DNA of 64,000 nt from Dialister sp900541485 (GCA_965119665.1 OZ221974.1:1116001-1180000), one strand, 5' to 3'; shown: positions 42,896-51,947, counted from the first letter of the stretch. A program made the numbers and translations. Notes: a model not told the origin generated them from the sequence alone.

Positions 42896-42924
42896 CCAGT
42901 CAATTATTTTAGAAAAGAGGGACA

Positions 42925-43731
42925 ATGATGAAAAAAATCGTATGTTTGGCAGTGGCCGCATTTTCTGCAGCGGTTATCGGACTATCCGCAGGGTGCGGAG
43001 GACAGGGGTTTTCAAAGCAGGAGAATAAAGGAGAGGCAGTGATACGGGCAGGCATGGACGCCGCTTATCCGCCTTTCGGTTCGCAGGATTTGAATTCGAA
43101 AGAGTATGTCGGATTTGATGTAGACATTATCAAAGCAGTGGCGGCAGAAGAAAATCTGAAGGTACAAGTCAAAAATGTCAATTTCGACGGACTGATTCCG
43201 GCGCTGCAGACAGGGGATATCGATGTGGCTATCAATGATATCACCATTACGGACGACAGGGCGAAGTCGGTTGATTTCTCAAAACGTTACTACATCGCCG
43301 GACTCGGTGTCGTGGTGAAAGCGGATAATGATTCGATTGTGAAGAAGGAAGATTTGAAAGGAAAAACGCTGGGCGTTACCATCGGATCGACGGGAGAAGA
43401 GGCGGCACGGAAGATTGAAGGGGCCGATGTCCGTGTGTATAATACGTTAAGTGATGCTTTTATCGACTTGAAACACGGGGCCGTGGAAGGGGTCGTCAAT
43501 GATATACCGACCAATGAATATTATGTGGCAAAAACAAATGACAATTCCGTAAAAACCGCACCGGTGGCTCTGACGACAGAGAATCTCGGGATAGCGGTAA
43601 AGAAAGGAAATACGGAACTGCTCGCAAAAATCGAAAGCGGTCTTGCTAAAATAAAGAAAAACGGAAAGTTTGCGGAAATCTATCGCAAGTGGTTCGGGAA
43701 AAATCCGCCGCAGGCGTTATTGGAAGAATGA
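42925..43731 (+). CDS. Amino-acid-type ABC transporter substrate-binding lipoprotein
   Basis: 268 residues with a lipoprotein signal (AAVIGLSAGCGG). The family-3 solute-binding pattern is clear: IRAGMDAAYPPFG, YVGFDVDIIKAVAAEENLKV, LIPALQTGDIDVAINDITITDDRAKSVDFS, then LKGKTLGVTIGSTGE and KKNGKFAEIYRKWFG. Neighbours are a Met T-box and mmuM, so S-methylmethionine, methionine or a related compound is the likely ligand; that is an inference. No permease or ATPase gene is adjacent. ATG 42925 and 42928 are both possible starts. Confidence 0.88.
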   Translation: MMKKIVCLAVAAFSAAVIGLSAGCGGQGFSKQENKGEAVIRAGMDAAYPPFGSQDLNSKEYVGFDVDIIKAVAAEENLKVQVKNVNFDGLIPALQTGDIDVAINDITITDDRAKSVDFSKRYYIAGLGVVVKADNDSIVKKEDLKGKTLGVTIGSTGEEAARKIEGADVRVYNTLSDAFIDLKHGAVEGVVNDIPTNEYYVAKTNDNSVKTAPVALTTENLGIAVKKGNTELLAKIESGLAKIKKNGKFAEIYRKWFGKNPPQALLEE

Positions 43732-43745
43732 GGGAGGGACAGGAA

Positions 43746-44696
43746 ATGACAGGTCATATTTCCCGTATTTTAAAAAAATATCCTCTGATTGTATTGGACG
43801 GAGCTTTTGCAACGGAACTGGAACGGCAGGGATTTTCTATCCGCGATGAATTGTGGAGTGCTGTGGCATTATATGAAAATCCGGAGCTGGTGAAAGCGGT
43901 GCACCGTTCGTATCTGGAGGCCGGAGCAGATATCATCGGAAGTGCAAGTTATCAGGCTACTGTTCCGGGGTTTATGAAAAAAGGATTTACTGAAAAAGAG
44001 GCGGAAGAATTCCTGAAACGGTCAGTGAGACTGGTACAGGAAGCAAGAGATGAATTTCTTTCTTCTCCGCTTTGTGAAAACAGGCCTGTTCCCCTCGTGG
44101 CCGCCTCAGTGGGTCCTTACGGAGCGTACTTGGCGGACGGTTCAGAGTATAGGGGGCATTACGGCGTTTCCGAAAAGGAATTGGCGGATTTCTACAGAGA
44201 ACGGTTGTCGGTTCTCTTGTCACAGGGACCGGATATTTTGGCTTGCGAAACCGTGCCTTCTCTGGAGGAGGCGGAAGTTATCGTTTCCGTTCTTCATGAA
44301 TGGCCTGATGCACCGGCGTGGATTTCTTTTTCCTGCCGCGATGAAAAGTATACCTGCGGCGGTGATCTCATCGCCCGCTGTGCCGCCGTGCTTGATAAGG
44401 AAAAACAGGTGGAAGCCATAGGAGTCAATTGTACGGATCCCCGGTATGTAGAGGCGTTAATCGGGGAAATCAGAAAGGAAACGGACAAGCCTGTCGCGGT
44501 ATATCCGAACCGCGGTGAAGTGTGGGACGCGGTCAATAAAAAATGGACCGGTTCTCCCGTTTCTTACGGGGACTATGTGGAAAAGTGGCAAAAGAGCGGA
44601 GCCTCGCTCATCGGGGGTTGCTGCCGGACCACACCGGAAGATATCCGCGGAATTGCAAAGTTCCGTGCCTCACTTTTGGCAGAAGAAAATAAATAA
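43746..44696 (+). CDS. mmuM: Homocysteine S-methyltransferase (S-methylmethionine-dependent)
   Basis: 316 residues from ATG 43746, after GGGAGGGACAGG; an in-frame upstream ATG at 43689 lies inside the previous gene. The enzyme makes two methionines from homocysteine and S-methylmethionine (or uses SAM). Zinc ligands appear as AIGVNCTDP and LIGGCCRTTPEDI (the vicinal Cys pair). The N terminus LDGAFATELERQGF and SASYQATVPGF are typical. It is cotranscribed with the binding protein under the Met T-box, which fits methionine acquisition by recycling of methylated methionine. Confidence 0.93.
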   Translation: MTGHISRILKKYPLIVLDGAFATELERQGFSIRDELWSAVALYENPELVKAVHRSYLEAGADIIGSASYQATVPGFMKKGFTEKEAEEFLKRSVRLVQEARDEFLSSPLCENRPVPLVAASVGPYGAYLADGSEYRGHYGVSEKELADFYRERLSVLLSQGPDILACETVPSLEEAEVIVSVLHEWPDAPAWISFSCRDEKYTCGGDLIARCAAVLDKEKQVEAIGVNCTDPRYVEALIGEIRKETDKPVAVYPNRGEVWDAVNKKWTGSPVSYGDYVEKWQKSGASLIGGCCRTTPEDIRGIAKFRASLLAEENK

Positions 44697-44702
44697 GGAA
44701 AT

Positions 44703-44745
44703 AAAAAAACGGCGGCTCTGCATTGGATTGGAGTCACCGTTTTTA
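44703..44745. terminator. Terminator between mmuM and the ClC gene
   Basis: AAAAACGG-C-GGCTC and GAG-TCA-CCGTTTTT arms with A/T tracts on both sides; convergent genes. Confidence 0.65.
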
Positions 44746-44752
44746 TTTTTTT

Positions 44753-46390
44753 CTATAATTTGCGGACATGATTTTTCGGAACTTGTTCTGCTCCCAGGCG
44801 GAGTACTTTTTCCGAATTTCCACTTTCTGTAAGGAAATAGAGGAAATCTCCCTGACGAAGACGGATATCGGGGTCGGGAATCATGCTTTCCCCCTGACGT
44901 TTGATATTTACCAAGACTGTATGGGGCAGGCGGGGAATTTCTTCTACCGTCCTGTTTTCCAGAATGGAGCCGCTTCCTACAGGTACTTCCATGATATTTC
45001 TTTCTTCTTTCAGCACCGGTGTATTTCCGGCGGCAAGAGATTTCTTCAGAAGGGCATCATAAATGGGACTTCCTTTGAGGAATTCGGCGGTAATGTATGC
45101 CACGGCGGAAGAAAGGGAGAGCGCCATGAGATGGTCGAAGTCACCGGTCATTTCCAAAATGAGGAGTGTCCCCGTAATGGGAGCCCGTACACTGGCAGCA
45201 AAAAAAGCGGCCATGGAAATGATGATGATATTCGGGGTATACATATCGGCGAGGAAACCGGAAGAGACAAAAATACAGGCTTCTGCCGATCCCATGAGGG
45301 CACCTGTCACGAGAAGGGGCAGGAAAAATCCGCCCGGGACACCGCAGCCGTAACTGATGAGAGTGAAAAGGTATTTACCCAAAAGCAAAAGACAGATAAA
45401 GCCGAGGCTGTATCTTGTTTCTGCCAGCGTGTCTACCAGTGTATTTCCTCCGCCTAAAACCTGGGGAAGACAAAGACCGAGAACAGCGGCGGTAAGAAGG
45501 GCAAAAAGAATTTTCACCGATTGGTTTTTAAATACGGGAAGACCGTAAAATTTATCGGTATGGAGAAGGCCGTAGTTAAAAATGATACCGCCGATACCGC
45601 AAGTGACGGCAATAAAAATGACATAGACCAGATATTCCGAAGGAAGACGGACCAGACTGGGGAAAAGGAAACTTGTGGACGAGCCGAAAAAGAGACGGGA
45701 CACAATGGTGGCGGAAACGGCAGCGGCCATGGTGGGAAGAAGAACGGCGCCCGAAAAATTCCGGTGCAGCTCTTCAAGGGCAAACATCATACCTGCTACG
45801 GGTGCATTGAAAGCGGCGGCAAGACCGGCACCGGCGCCGGCGGTAATGAGATACCGCTCTTCCATGCGTGTCCGTCCCATGAAACGGCTGAGACCCTGTG
45901 CGGCGACGGCACCGATTTGGATAGACGGGCCTTCCCTTCCCAGTGAGAGACCTGCGCCTATACCGGCGGCACCTGCCACAATCTTTACCCAGAGTATACG
46001 GAGCCAGTCCATTTTGAAAAGACCGAGAATGACACCTTTAACCTGCGGAATTCCCGAGCCTGAAGCCATGGGAGCTACCCGGCACATTTTATAAAGAGCC
46101 GCGGCGATAAAAACAAGGGAGCAAAGCCAAAGAAACAGAGGGAGCAGAGAGACGTTTTTTATAGCCGGCCAGATGATATTTTCATAGCCGTACAGGCGTA
46201 AAAATTCCGCTTTTGTCAGAAGAAAACGGAATACGCCGACAGCAAGACCGCCGGCAATACCGACCAGAATTCCTTCGATAAAAAGGCGGAGACGGAAACG
46301 GTGCCAGTTGTCCAGGGCCAAATAGGTTTTAAACAGTTGTTTATTAAATTCTGTATCAGCGACAGAAGATTTTTCTTTATTGTCTTCCAA
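44753..46390 (-). CDS. ClC-type chloride/proton antiporter with C-terminal TrkA-C domain
   Basis: 545 residues if TTG 46390 is the start (GAGAGG 6 bases upstream); GTG 46417 is an alternative. Ion-path motifs: GSGIPQVKG (Ser of the central site), GREGPSIQ (gating Glu), GGFFLP and SPIYDALLKK (Tyr of the central site). The FALEELHRNFS segment keeps the internal Glu pair, so it should be a proton-coupled exchanger rather than a channel. The last 80 residues look like a TrkA-C regulatory domain (GSILENRTVEEIP..IPDPDIRLRQGDFLYFL). The GSGIP motif argues against the fluoride-specific ClC-F group. Confidence 0.88.
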   Translation of the reverse strand: MEDNKEKSSVADTEFNKQLFKTYLALDNWHRFRLRLFIEGILVGIAGGLAVGVFRFLLTKAEFLRLYGYENIIWPAIKNVSLLPLFLWLCSLVFIAAALYKMCRVAPMASGSGIPQVKGVILGLFKMDWLRILWVKIVAGAAGIGAGLSLGREGPSIQIGAVAAQGLSRFMGRTRMEERYLITAGAGAGLAAAFNAPVAGMMFALEELHRNFSGAVLLPTMAAAVSATIVSRLFFGSSTSFLFPSLVRLPSEYLVYVIFIAVTCGIGGIIFNYGLLHTDKFYGLPVFKNQSVKILFALLTAAVLGLCLPQVLGGGNTLVDTLAETRYSLGFICLLLLGKYLFTLISYGCGVPGGFFLPLLVTGALMGSAEACIFVSSGFLADMYTPNIIIISMAAFFAASVRAPITGTLLILEMTGDFDHLMALSLSSAVAYITAEFLKGSPIYDALLKKSLAAGNTPVLKEERNIMEVPVGSGSILENRTVEEIPRLPHTVLVNIKRQGESMIPDPDIRLRQGDFLYFLTESGNSEKVLRLGAEQVPKNHVRKL

Positions 46391-46423
46391 AATAACCTCT
46401 CGGTAAATAAAAATCACATACGA

Positions 46424-47044
46424 TTATAAATGAACCTGATACGTTAAAACCGCATCTATAGCAGAAATCGCATTTTCCCAGGCCGCAAAAGATTCTTCTG
46501 TTTCATGCCTGTAAAATTCATCGTGAATATATTTCACATTGATTTGTACATTCAGTTTTGCACCGCGGATACAGGAAATACCTTCCTGTGCCGCCATAAT
46601 GGCATCGGTCATGACATTTTCATTGCAGTGGAGTAAAAGCTCCGTCATGGCAGGAAGAAGGTCGCTCATGGTCTGTGCCATCTGCATCGGTGCTTCCGCT
46701 GATTTTTTAAAAGCTTCTTCCAAAGCGGCTTTTCTTTCTTCTCCGTCTCCTTCTTTCGGTGCCTGCAAAAGAGTCATTAAGGCTTTGAAATTGGCAGCAT
46801 CTTCGTCCATGAGGTCTAAAAATATAGAACGGGCCATGACAAAAAGGTCCTTGTATTTCCCTGCTTTTTCTTTAAAAGACGAATCGGTCGGGTTATTTTC
46901 CGTAAGACGGCATACCATTTCCGCCAGTGCACAGGCTTGGGCGCCCGTGAAAGCCGCCGCTGCTCCGCCGCCCGGTGCAGGAGCGGTAGAACCGAGAACG
47001 GTCAGGTATTCGTTAATGGTCATATTCTGGAATCGGGTAGACAT
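46424..47044 (-). CDS. Cyclodeaminase/cyclohydrolase family protein (formimidoyl-THF cyclodeaminase-like)
   Basis: 206 residues from ATG 47044, which follows GGAGGTTCT; an upstream start at 47092 has no site. The family signature TAPAPGGGAAAAFTGAQACALAEMVCRLT is present, followed by a four-helix bundle (AANFKALMTLLQAPK, TDAIMAAQEGISCIRGAKLNVQINVKYI). FchA-type proteins convert 5-formimidoyl-THF to methenyl-THF and ammonia in histidine or glycine breakdown. No partner gene is next to it. The ClC gene follows after 33 bases on the same strand. Confidence 0.85.
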   Translation of the reverse strand: MSTRFQNMTINEYLTVLGSTAPAPGGGAAAAFTGAQACALAEMVCRLTENNPTDSSFKEKAGKYKDLFVMARSIFLDLMDEDAANFKALMTLLQAPKEGDGEERKAALEEAFKKSAEAPMQMAQTMSDLLPAMTELLLHCNENVMTDAIMAAQEGISCIRGAKLNVQINVKYIHDEFYRHETEESFAAWENAISAIDAVLTYQVHL

Positions 47045-47222
47045 AGAACCTCCATAAGCTATAAATAAAGTATAAAATAAAAGGTGGGACAAAATAAAAG
47101 CATTTCGTCTTCGGAATATGAAATATTATATCTATCTATTATATAAGGATAAAAAATGATTGTCACTTAAAAAGGGAAAAAATATAAAAAGAGAGAAGAA
47201 AGTTGACGGAAAGAAGAAATAT

Positions 47223-47251
47223 TTGACTGAATATAAAGAGCATGGTATAAT
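47223..47251 (+). promoter_or_regulatory. Promoter of the tRNA-His/tRNA-Gln unit
   Basis: TTGACT (47223-47228) and TATAAT (47246-47251) at 17-bp spacing, 40 bases before tRNA-His. The rest of 47045-47222 is AT-rich with no other feature. Confidence 0.75.
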
Positions 47252-47291
47252 ACATTTCGTTATGTGGCACGTCCCACATAATGCCTGATGT

Positions 47292-47368
47292 GGCGGGTGT
47301 GGTGAAGCGGTTAACACGGCGGATTGTGGCTCCGTTATGCGTGGGTTCGATCCCCACCACTCGCCCCA
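47292..47368 (+). tRNA. tRNA-His (anticodon GTG)
   Basis: 77 nt with G-1 and CCA encoded. The acceptor GGCGGGTG pairs with CACTCGCC over 8 bp, as expected for the extra 5' G of tRNA-His. The anticodon loop ATTGTGGC gives GTG. A T-arm TGGGTTCGATCCCCA is clear. Confidence 0.95.
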
Positions 47369-47406
47369 TTTTTTTTACGACAAATGCATAAATATAAACC
47401 CTTTAT

Positions 47407-47480
47407 GGGGGTATAGCCAAGCGGTAAGGCAACGGACTTTGACTCCGTTATCGGTGGTTCGACTCCACCTACCCCTGCCA
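47407..47480 (+). tRNA. tRNA-Gln (anticodon TTG)
   Basis: 74 nt ending in an encoded CCA. GGGGGTA pairs with TACCCCT (G-U at the end); D arm GCC/GGC; anticodon arm ACGGA-CTTTGAC-TCCGT gives TTG; T arm GGTGG-TTCGACT-CCACC. Confidence 0.94.
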
Positions 47481-47486
47481 GAATTT

Positions 47487-47517
47487 GGGCACGACTCGCA
47501 AGAGCCGTGCTTTTTTT
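47487..47517 (+). terminator. Terminator of the tRNA unit
   Basis: GCACG-A-CTC-gcaa-GAG-C-CGTGC stem-loop followed by seven T. Confidence 0.8.
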
Positions 47518-47751
47518 GTGCATGAAAATACATGTCCTGCCGTCACGGTTTTTAAAACGGGAACGAATTTTTCTTTCCTTTTCCGGTTTTTAGTGCAGAT
47601 GGAATCCATAAAAGAATCACAGGTAAAAAATAAAAAGATTGAATTTTGAAAATGAACGGTAAAAAAATATTTAATACCCTGTACAAGGAATTTTAGTCAC
47701 CGTAAATGAAAAATAACGGAAGCTTTTATATTTTCATAAAAATCAGATATA

Positions 47752-47857
47752 GTATACATTTATTCCCAAGAAATCCAAGGATATTCAGACACATATAGAT
47801 TTGACTTTTTGACAACAAAAGTATACTATAGTCATGAATATGAGCAATAGAGTATAC
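47752..47857. promoter_or_regulatory. Promoter of ppsA with three GTATAC palindromes
   Basis: GTATAC occurs at 47752-47757, 47821-47826 and 47852-47857 (spacing 69 and 31). TTGACT (47801-47806) with TACTAT (47824-47829) at 17 bp is the best promoter, and the second palindrome overlaps its -10. The gene for a CcpN-like repressor lies just downstream of ppsA, so these are candidate operators. The rest of 47518-47751 is AT-rich with no gene. Confidence 0.5.
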
Positions 47858-47891
47858 GTTTATATTTTCTTCTATGACTAAGGAGGTCATG

Positions 47892-50279
47892 ATGGACGCA
47901 AGAGAAAATGCTTATGTATTGTGGTTTGACGAGCTCCGCAGAGCTGATGTGGGTTTGGTCGGCGGAAAGTCTTCTTCTTTGGGAGAACTCACTTCTTCCG
48001 TAGATGTACCTGTTCCCTACGGCTATGCAACGACAGCTAATGCATATCGTTATTTCATGGAAGTGACAGGACAAAATAAAAAAATCCATGAACTCCTCAA
48101 GGATTTGAAAGATGTGGAAGATTCCATAGAACTTCATGATGTTTGCACGAAAATCAGAGAAAGCATCTGCAGTGCGGAAATGCCGCAGGATTTGGCTGAT
48201 GCCATCGGCAAAGCCTATGAGAAGCTTGCCGAAAAAGTCGGAGAGAAGAATCCCTTTGTGGCTGTCCGTTCTTCCGCAACGGCAGAGGACTTACCGGATG
48301 CTTCCTTTGCAGGCCAGCAGGATACCTATCTGAATGTCACCGGCCGTGACATGGTCATCCAAAAGGTAAAAGAATGTTATGCGTCCACCTTTACGGACCG
48401 TGCCGTTTATTACCGTACGAAAAAGAATTTCGATCATGAAAACGTAGCGCTTTCCGCAGCTGTCCAGATGATGGCAGACTCCAAGGTTTCCGGCGTTATG
48501 TTTACCGTAAATCTTGCTACCGGTGCTGATGACACCATTATGATTGAAGGCTCCTGGGGTCTCGGCGAATATGTGGTACAGGGCACCGTAACACCCGATA
48601 ATTTTGTGGTAGATAAGGAAACACTGACCATTCGTGACCGCCGTATCAATGAAAAAGCCATCGAGCTTGTCCGTAAAAAAGGCGGCGACGTAGAAGAAAG
48701 ACGGGTTCCCGAAGAACGGGCAAAAATGCAAGTCATGACAGATGAGCAGATTGCCACACTGGCTACTTATGCCAAGAAAATCGAAAAACATTACGGTTGC
48801 TATATGGATATGGAATGGGCACTGGATCACAAGAATCGTCTCTGGATCCTCCAGGCTCGTCCCGAAACCGTATGGTCCAAGAAAAATAAAGATAAGAAAA
48901 CGGAGGCAAATGTTACCATGACAACAGATCATAAAGTACTCGTGAAAGGTCTTCCTGCAAGTCCGGGAATGGCAGCAGGCAAATGTCATGTAATTACCGA
49001 TCCGGCCGATATCGACCAGTTTAAAGAAGGGGAAATACTTGTCACCACAATGACGTCCCCCGACTGGGTTCCGGCCATGAAAAAAGCGGTTGCCATCGTA
49101 ACCGATGCAGGCGGAATGACCTGCCACGCATCTATCGTTTCCCGCGAACTCGGTATTCCCTGCGTAGTAGGAACGAAGAGCCGCAGTGTGGAAGCCACTT
49201 CCGTTTTGAAATCGGGACAGGACATCACTGTAGATGCACAGAACGGCGTTGTCTATGACGGCATTGTAGCCGACCTTGTAAAGCCGGAAAAACAGGAACA
49301 GGCACAAGGGGCAGCAACGGCTGTCGCTGAATATTTCCCGCCTACAGGCACAGGCGTGCTGATGAATCTCGGCGATCCCGACCTGGCAGGCAAATATGCA
49401 TCTCTTCCCTGTGACGGCATCGGCCTCATGAGAGAAGAATTTATCTGGACCACTTTCATTCACGAACACCCGCTGTATCTTATCGAAACGGGCCGTCCGG
49501 AAAAGGTGGTAGATATGCTCGCCGAAGGCATCAGCAAAGTATGCCGTGCCCTGGCACCCCGTCCCGTCGTTCTCCGTTTCTCGGATTTCAAGTCCGGCGA
49601 ATACAGAAATCTGAAGGGCGGCGACAAATATGAACCGGAAGAACCGGCTGATCTTCTCGGCTGGAGAGGGGCTTCCCGTTACTATGACCCGAAATACACC
49701 GCTGCGTTCCGTCTCGAACTGAAAGCAGTCAAGAAAGTCCGCGAAGAATTCGGACTGAAGAACCTGAATTGTATGATTCCGTTCTGCCGTACGGTAGAAG
49801 AAGCGGAAAAAGTAACCGCTATCATGAAAGAAGAAGGATTGGAAAGAGGTCCGGACTTCAAACTTCTGCTCATGGCTGAAATTCCGTCGAATATTCTCCT
49901 TGCTGACCGGTTCAACAAGTTTGTAGACGGATACTCCATCGGCTCCAATGACCTTACCATGCTTGTTCTCGGCTGTGACAGAAATAATGACACCGTCGCA
50001 TCTCTCTTTGACGAAAGAAATCTGGCTATCAAGAGAGCAATCCGTCACCTCATCAAAGTAGCTCACAGAGACGGAAAAACCGTATCTATCTGCGGACAGG
50101 CGCCGTCGGTATATCCGGACTTTACGGAATTCCTTGTAAAGAGCGGTATTGACTATGTATCCGTCAACCCGGATATGGTCAAGAGTACCAAGCTGAATGT
50201 AGCAAGAATTGAACAGCGCTTGATTCTGGACAAGGCGACCGGAAGAGGTCTTACAGATACGGAAGATTACGAATTATAA
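47892..50279 (+). CDS. ppsA: Phosphoenolpyruvate synthase
   Basis: 795 residues from ATG 47892, 5 bases after AAGGAGG (47880-47886); two earlier ATG codons at 47874 and 47889 are poorly spaced. Order: ATP-binding domain (LVGGKSSSLGEL, VRSSATAEDLPDASFAGQQDT), phosphohistidine domain (DAGGMTCHASIVSRELGIPCVVG, catalytic His), and PEP-binding domain ending VSICGQAPSVYPDF. It makes PEP from pyruvate and ATP, bypassing pyruvate kinase in gluconeogenesis. A PSRP-type regulator gene follows, matching the known control of PPDK and PEP synthase. Confidence 0.94.
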   Translation: MDARENAYVLWFDELRRADVGLVGGKSSSLGELTSSVDVPVPYGYATTANAYRYFMEVTGQNKKIHELLKDLKDVEDSIELHDVCTKIRESICSAEMPQDLADAIGKAYEKLAEKVGEKNPFVAVRSSATAEDLPDASFAGQQDTYLNVTGRDMVIQKVKECYASTFTDRAVYYRTKKNFDHENVALSAAVQMMADSKVSGVMFTVNLATGADDTIMIEGSWGLGEYVVQGTVTPDNFVVDKETLTIRDRRINEKAIELVRKKGGDVEERRVPEERAKMQVMTDEQIATLATYAKKIEKHYGCYMDMEWALDHKNRLWILQARPETVWSKKNKDKKTEANVTMTTDHKVLVKGLPASPGMAAGKCHVITDPADIDQFKEGEILVTTMTSPDWVPAMKKAVAIVTDAGGMTCHASIVSRELGIPCVVGTKSRSVEATSVLKSGQDITVDAQNGVVYDGIVADLVKPEKQEQAQGAATAVAEYFPPTGTGVLMNLGDPDLAGKYASLPCDGIGLMREEFIWTTFIHEHPLYLIETGRPEKVVDMLAEGISKVCRALAPRPVVLRFSDFKSGEYRNLKGGDKYEPEEPADLLGWRGASRYYDPKYTAAFRLELKAVKKVREEFGLKNLNCMIPFCRTVEEAEKVTAIMKEEGLERGPDFKLLLMAEIPSNILLADRFNKFVDGYSIGSNDLTMLVLGCDRNNDTVASLFDERNLAIKRAIRHLIKVAHRDGKTVSICGQAPSVYPDFTEFLVKSGIDYVSVNPDMVKSTKLNVARIEQRLILDKATGRGLTDTEDYEL

Positions 50280-50414
50280 AAGAGTCTGTTGCCGGTAAAG
50301 TTTTCTGATAAGATTTGAAACCGTGCTTTGCGGCAGACAGATGATAACCGGGTTCTCTGAAGGGATCCCGGCTATCATAATTTCTTGCAGAACAGAAGAG
50401 AGGAAGGGAAAAAT

Positions 50415-51050
50415 ATGCAGCTAACGAGCCGCCAAAAAGAAATTACACGCATTGTCCGTGAAGATGGTCCTATTACAGGGGAAAAAATTGCAGAACGTCT
50501 CCATGTGACGAGAAGTGCACTCCGTGGAGATTTGGCTGTATTGCTTTCCGGAGAAATCATTGCAGCCCGCAGAAGACTGGGATATTACTATCTCGGAGGA
50601 GGAGAAGATCCGGCAGCGGCACAAATCCGATCTTGCACTGCCGAGGACTGCATGTCCAGACCCGTACTTGTCAGTGCGGAGTCCAATGCCTATGACGCGG
50701 CGGTTCTTCTTTTTACAGAAGATATCGGTACCATTTTTGTCGGTAAAAAAGACGATATACAGGGCGTTGTTTCCAGAAAAGACCTTTTAAAGGCTGCCAT
50801 GGGCCGTGAAGATTTGGCAAAAGTGCCGATTTCCATGGTTATGACTTCCCGGTCCAAGATGATTTACGGCGAGCCGGAAGAAGACTTGGTTTCTATTGCC
50901 CAGAAAATGATGGACTATGAAATTGATTGTCTCCCTATCGGGACATTTAAAGAGGTAGGCGGCGACAGAAAATTTATTCTTGTCGGCCGTGTATCCAAAA
51001 CAAATATCACCCGTCTGTTCCTGGAATTGGGAAAGGGCGGCAGGGGGTAA
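50415..51050 (+). CDS. ccpN: CcpN-like repressor (HTH plus two CBS domains)
   Basis: 211 residues. An N-terminal helix-turn-helix (TSRQKEITRIVREDGPITGEKIAERLHVTRSALRGDLAVL) is followed by two CBS domains (AEDCMSRPVLVSAESNAYDAAVLLF..GVVSRKDLLKAA and ISMVMTSRSKMIYGEPEEDLVSIAQKMMDYEIDCLPI). This is the architecture of Bacillus CcpN, a repressor of gluconeogenic genes that binds ATP/ADP through its CBS domains. The gene is next to ppsA and the PSRP-type gene, as yqzB is next to yqfL. It probably acts at the GTATAC sites upstream of ppsA. A GATA-CCGGG hairpin without a T-run lies at 50343-50376. Confidence 0.88.
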   Translation: MQLTSRQKEITRIVREDGPITGEKIAERLHVTRSALRGDLAVLLSGEIIAARRRLGYYYLGGGEDPAAAQIRSCTAEDCMSRPVLVSAESNAYDAAVLLFTEDIGTIFVGKKDDIQGVVSRKDLLKAAMGREDLAKVPISMVMTSRSKMIYGEPEEDLVSIAQKMMDYEIDCLPIGTFKEVGGDRKFILVGRVSKTNITRLFLELGKGGRG

Positions 51051-51053
51051 GGA

Positions 51054-51881
51054 ATGAGTAAGTTACCTCAGATTTATGTAGTTTCCGATTCTCTTGGAGA
51101 AACAGCGGAAAGTGTGGCAAAAGCGACAATCAGCCAGTATGATGCGGACATAGAAATACACAGAGTGCCTTTTGTCCGTCATACCGACCAGATAGAAAAA
51201 ATCATTGACGATGCGGCGGCACAGGGGGCAGTCATATGTCATACCCTCGTGAGCCGTGAGCTCCGTAATGATTTTGAGCGGCTGGCTAAAGAAAAAAATG
51301 TCCGCTATGTCGATATTTTAGGGCCGATGATGGATATGGTGACCGAAGAATCGGGAGTCTCTCCGCGTATGAAACCGGGCATTATCCACCGTCTGGACGA
51401 AGAATATTTCAAAAAAGTAGAAGCTATCGAATTTGCTGTCCGCTACGATGACGGGAAAAATCCGGCAGGTTTTAAAAAGGCGGATATCGTACTTGTCGGT
51501 GTATCCAGAACATCAAAAACACCGCTTTCCATGTACATGGCGCATAAAAAATATAAAGTTGCCAATTTGCCCCTTGTGCCGGAAGTACAGCTCCCGCAGG
51601 AAATATTTGAAGTTCCGCCGTATCGTCTGATAGGCCTCATTATCGATCCGTACAAATTAAATTCTATCCGCAGTGAAAGAATGAAAGCCCTCGGATTTTC
51701 GGGGACGGCCAATTATACGGATATCGACCGCATTGAAGACGAGCTTGCCTATGCCAAGGAAGTTATGCGACAGCTCCATTGTCCGGTTATTGACGTGTCC
51801 AATAAGGCGATTGAGGAAACGGCAAGCCGTATCATGGCCATTATCCAAAGAAATAAAGAAATTTACGGCGATAAATATTAA
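51054..51881 (+). CDS. PPDK/PEP synthase regulatory protein (PSRP, kinase-pyrophosphorylase)
   Basis: 275 residues, three bases after the CcpN-like gene. DUF299 features: N-terminal IYVVSDSLGETAESVAKATISQ, HTLVSRELR, and the P-loop-like VLVGVSRTSKTPLSMYMAHK around 149-168. The protein reversibly phosphorylates and dephosphorylates a conserved Thr in PPDK or PEP synthase, switching it off and on. Its gene beside ppsA indicates that PpsA is the target. YqfL of Bacillus also influences CcpN, so the two proteins may be coupled. Confidence 0.9.
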   Translation: MSKLPQIYVVSDSLGETAESVAKATISQYDADIEIHRVPFVRHTDQIEKIIDDAAAQGAVICHTLVSRELRNDFERLAKEKNVRYVDILGPMMDMVTEESGVSPRMKPGIIHRLDEEYFKKVEAIEFAVRYDDGKNPAGFKKADIVLVGVSRTSKTPLSMYMAHKKYKVANLPLVPEVQLPQEIFEVPPYRLIGLIIDPYKLNSIRSERMKALGFSGTANYTDIDRIEDELAYAKEVMRQLHCPVIDVSNKAIEETASRIMAIIQRNKEIYGDKY

Positions 51882-51888
51882 AAATGAA

Positions 51889-51916
51889 AGAGCATGCTTT
51901 TCGGCATGCTTTTTTA
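51889..51916 (+). terminator. Terminator after the PSRP gene
   Basis: AGCATGC (51891-51897) and GCATGCT around TTTTCG, followed by six T. Confidence 0.85.
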
Positions 51917-51918
51917 GT

Positions 51919-51947
51919 TTGAAGAGCCGTTCATAATCTGATATAAT
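51919..51947 (+). promoter_or_regulatory. Promoter of the nickel/peptide importer operon
   Basis: TTGAAG (51919-51924) and TATAAT (51942-51947) with 17-bp spacing, 73 bases before the first permease gene. No obvious palindrome or riboswitch is seen in the leader. Confidence 0.6.

Noticed and set aside
48291..50066. Long open frame antisense to ppsA (591 codons)
   Set aside because: It is a mirror of a GC-structured coding region, has no ribosome site and its translation looks like shadow protein (Phe/His/Cys-rich).
50343..50376. Hairpin between ppsA and the CcpN-like gene as a terminator
   Set aside because: The GATA-CCGGG stem is good but no T-run follows, so read-through into the regulator genes is more likely.
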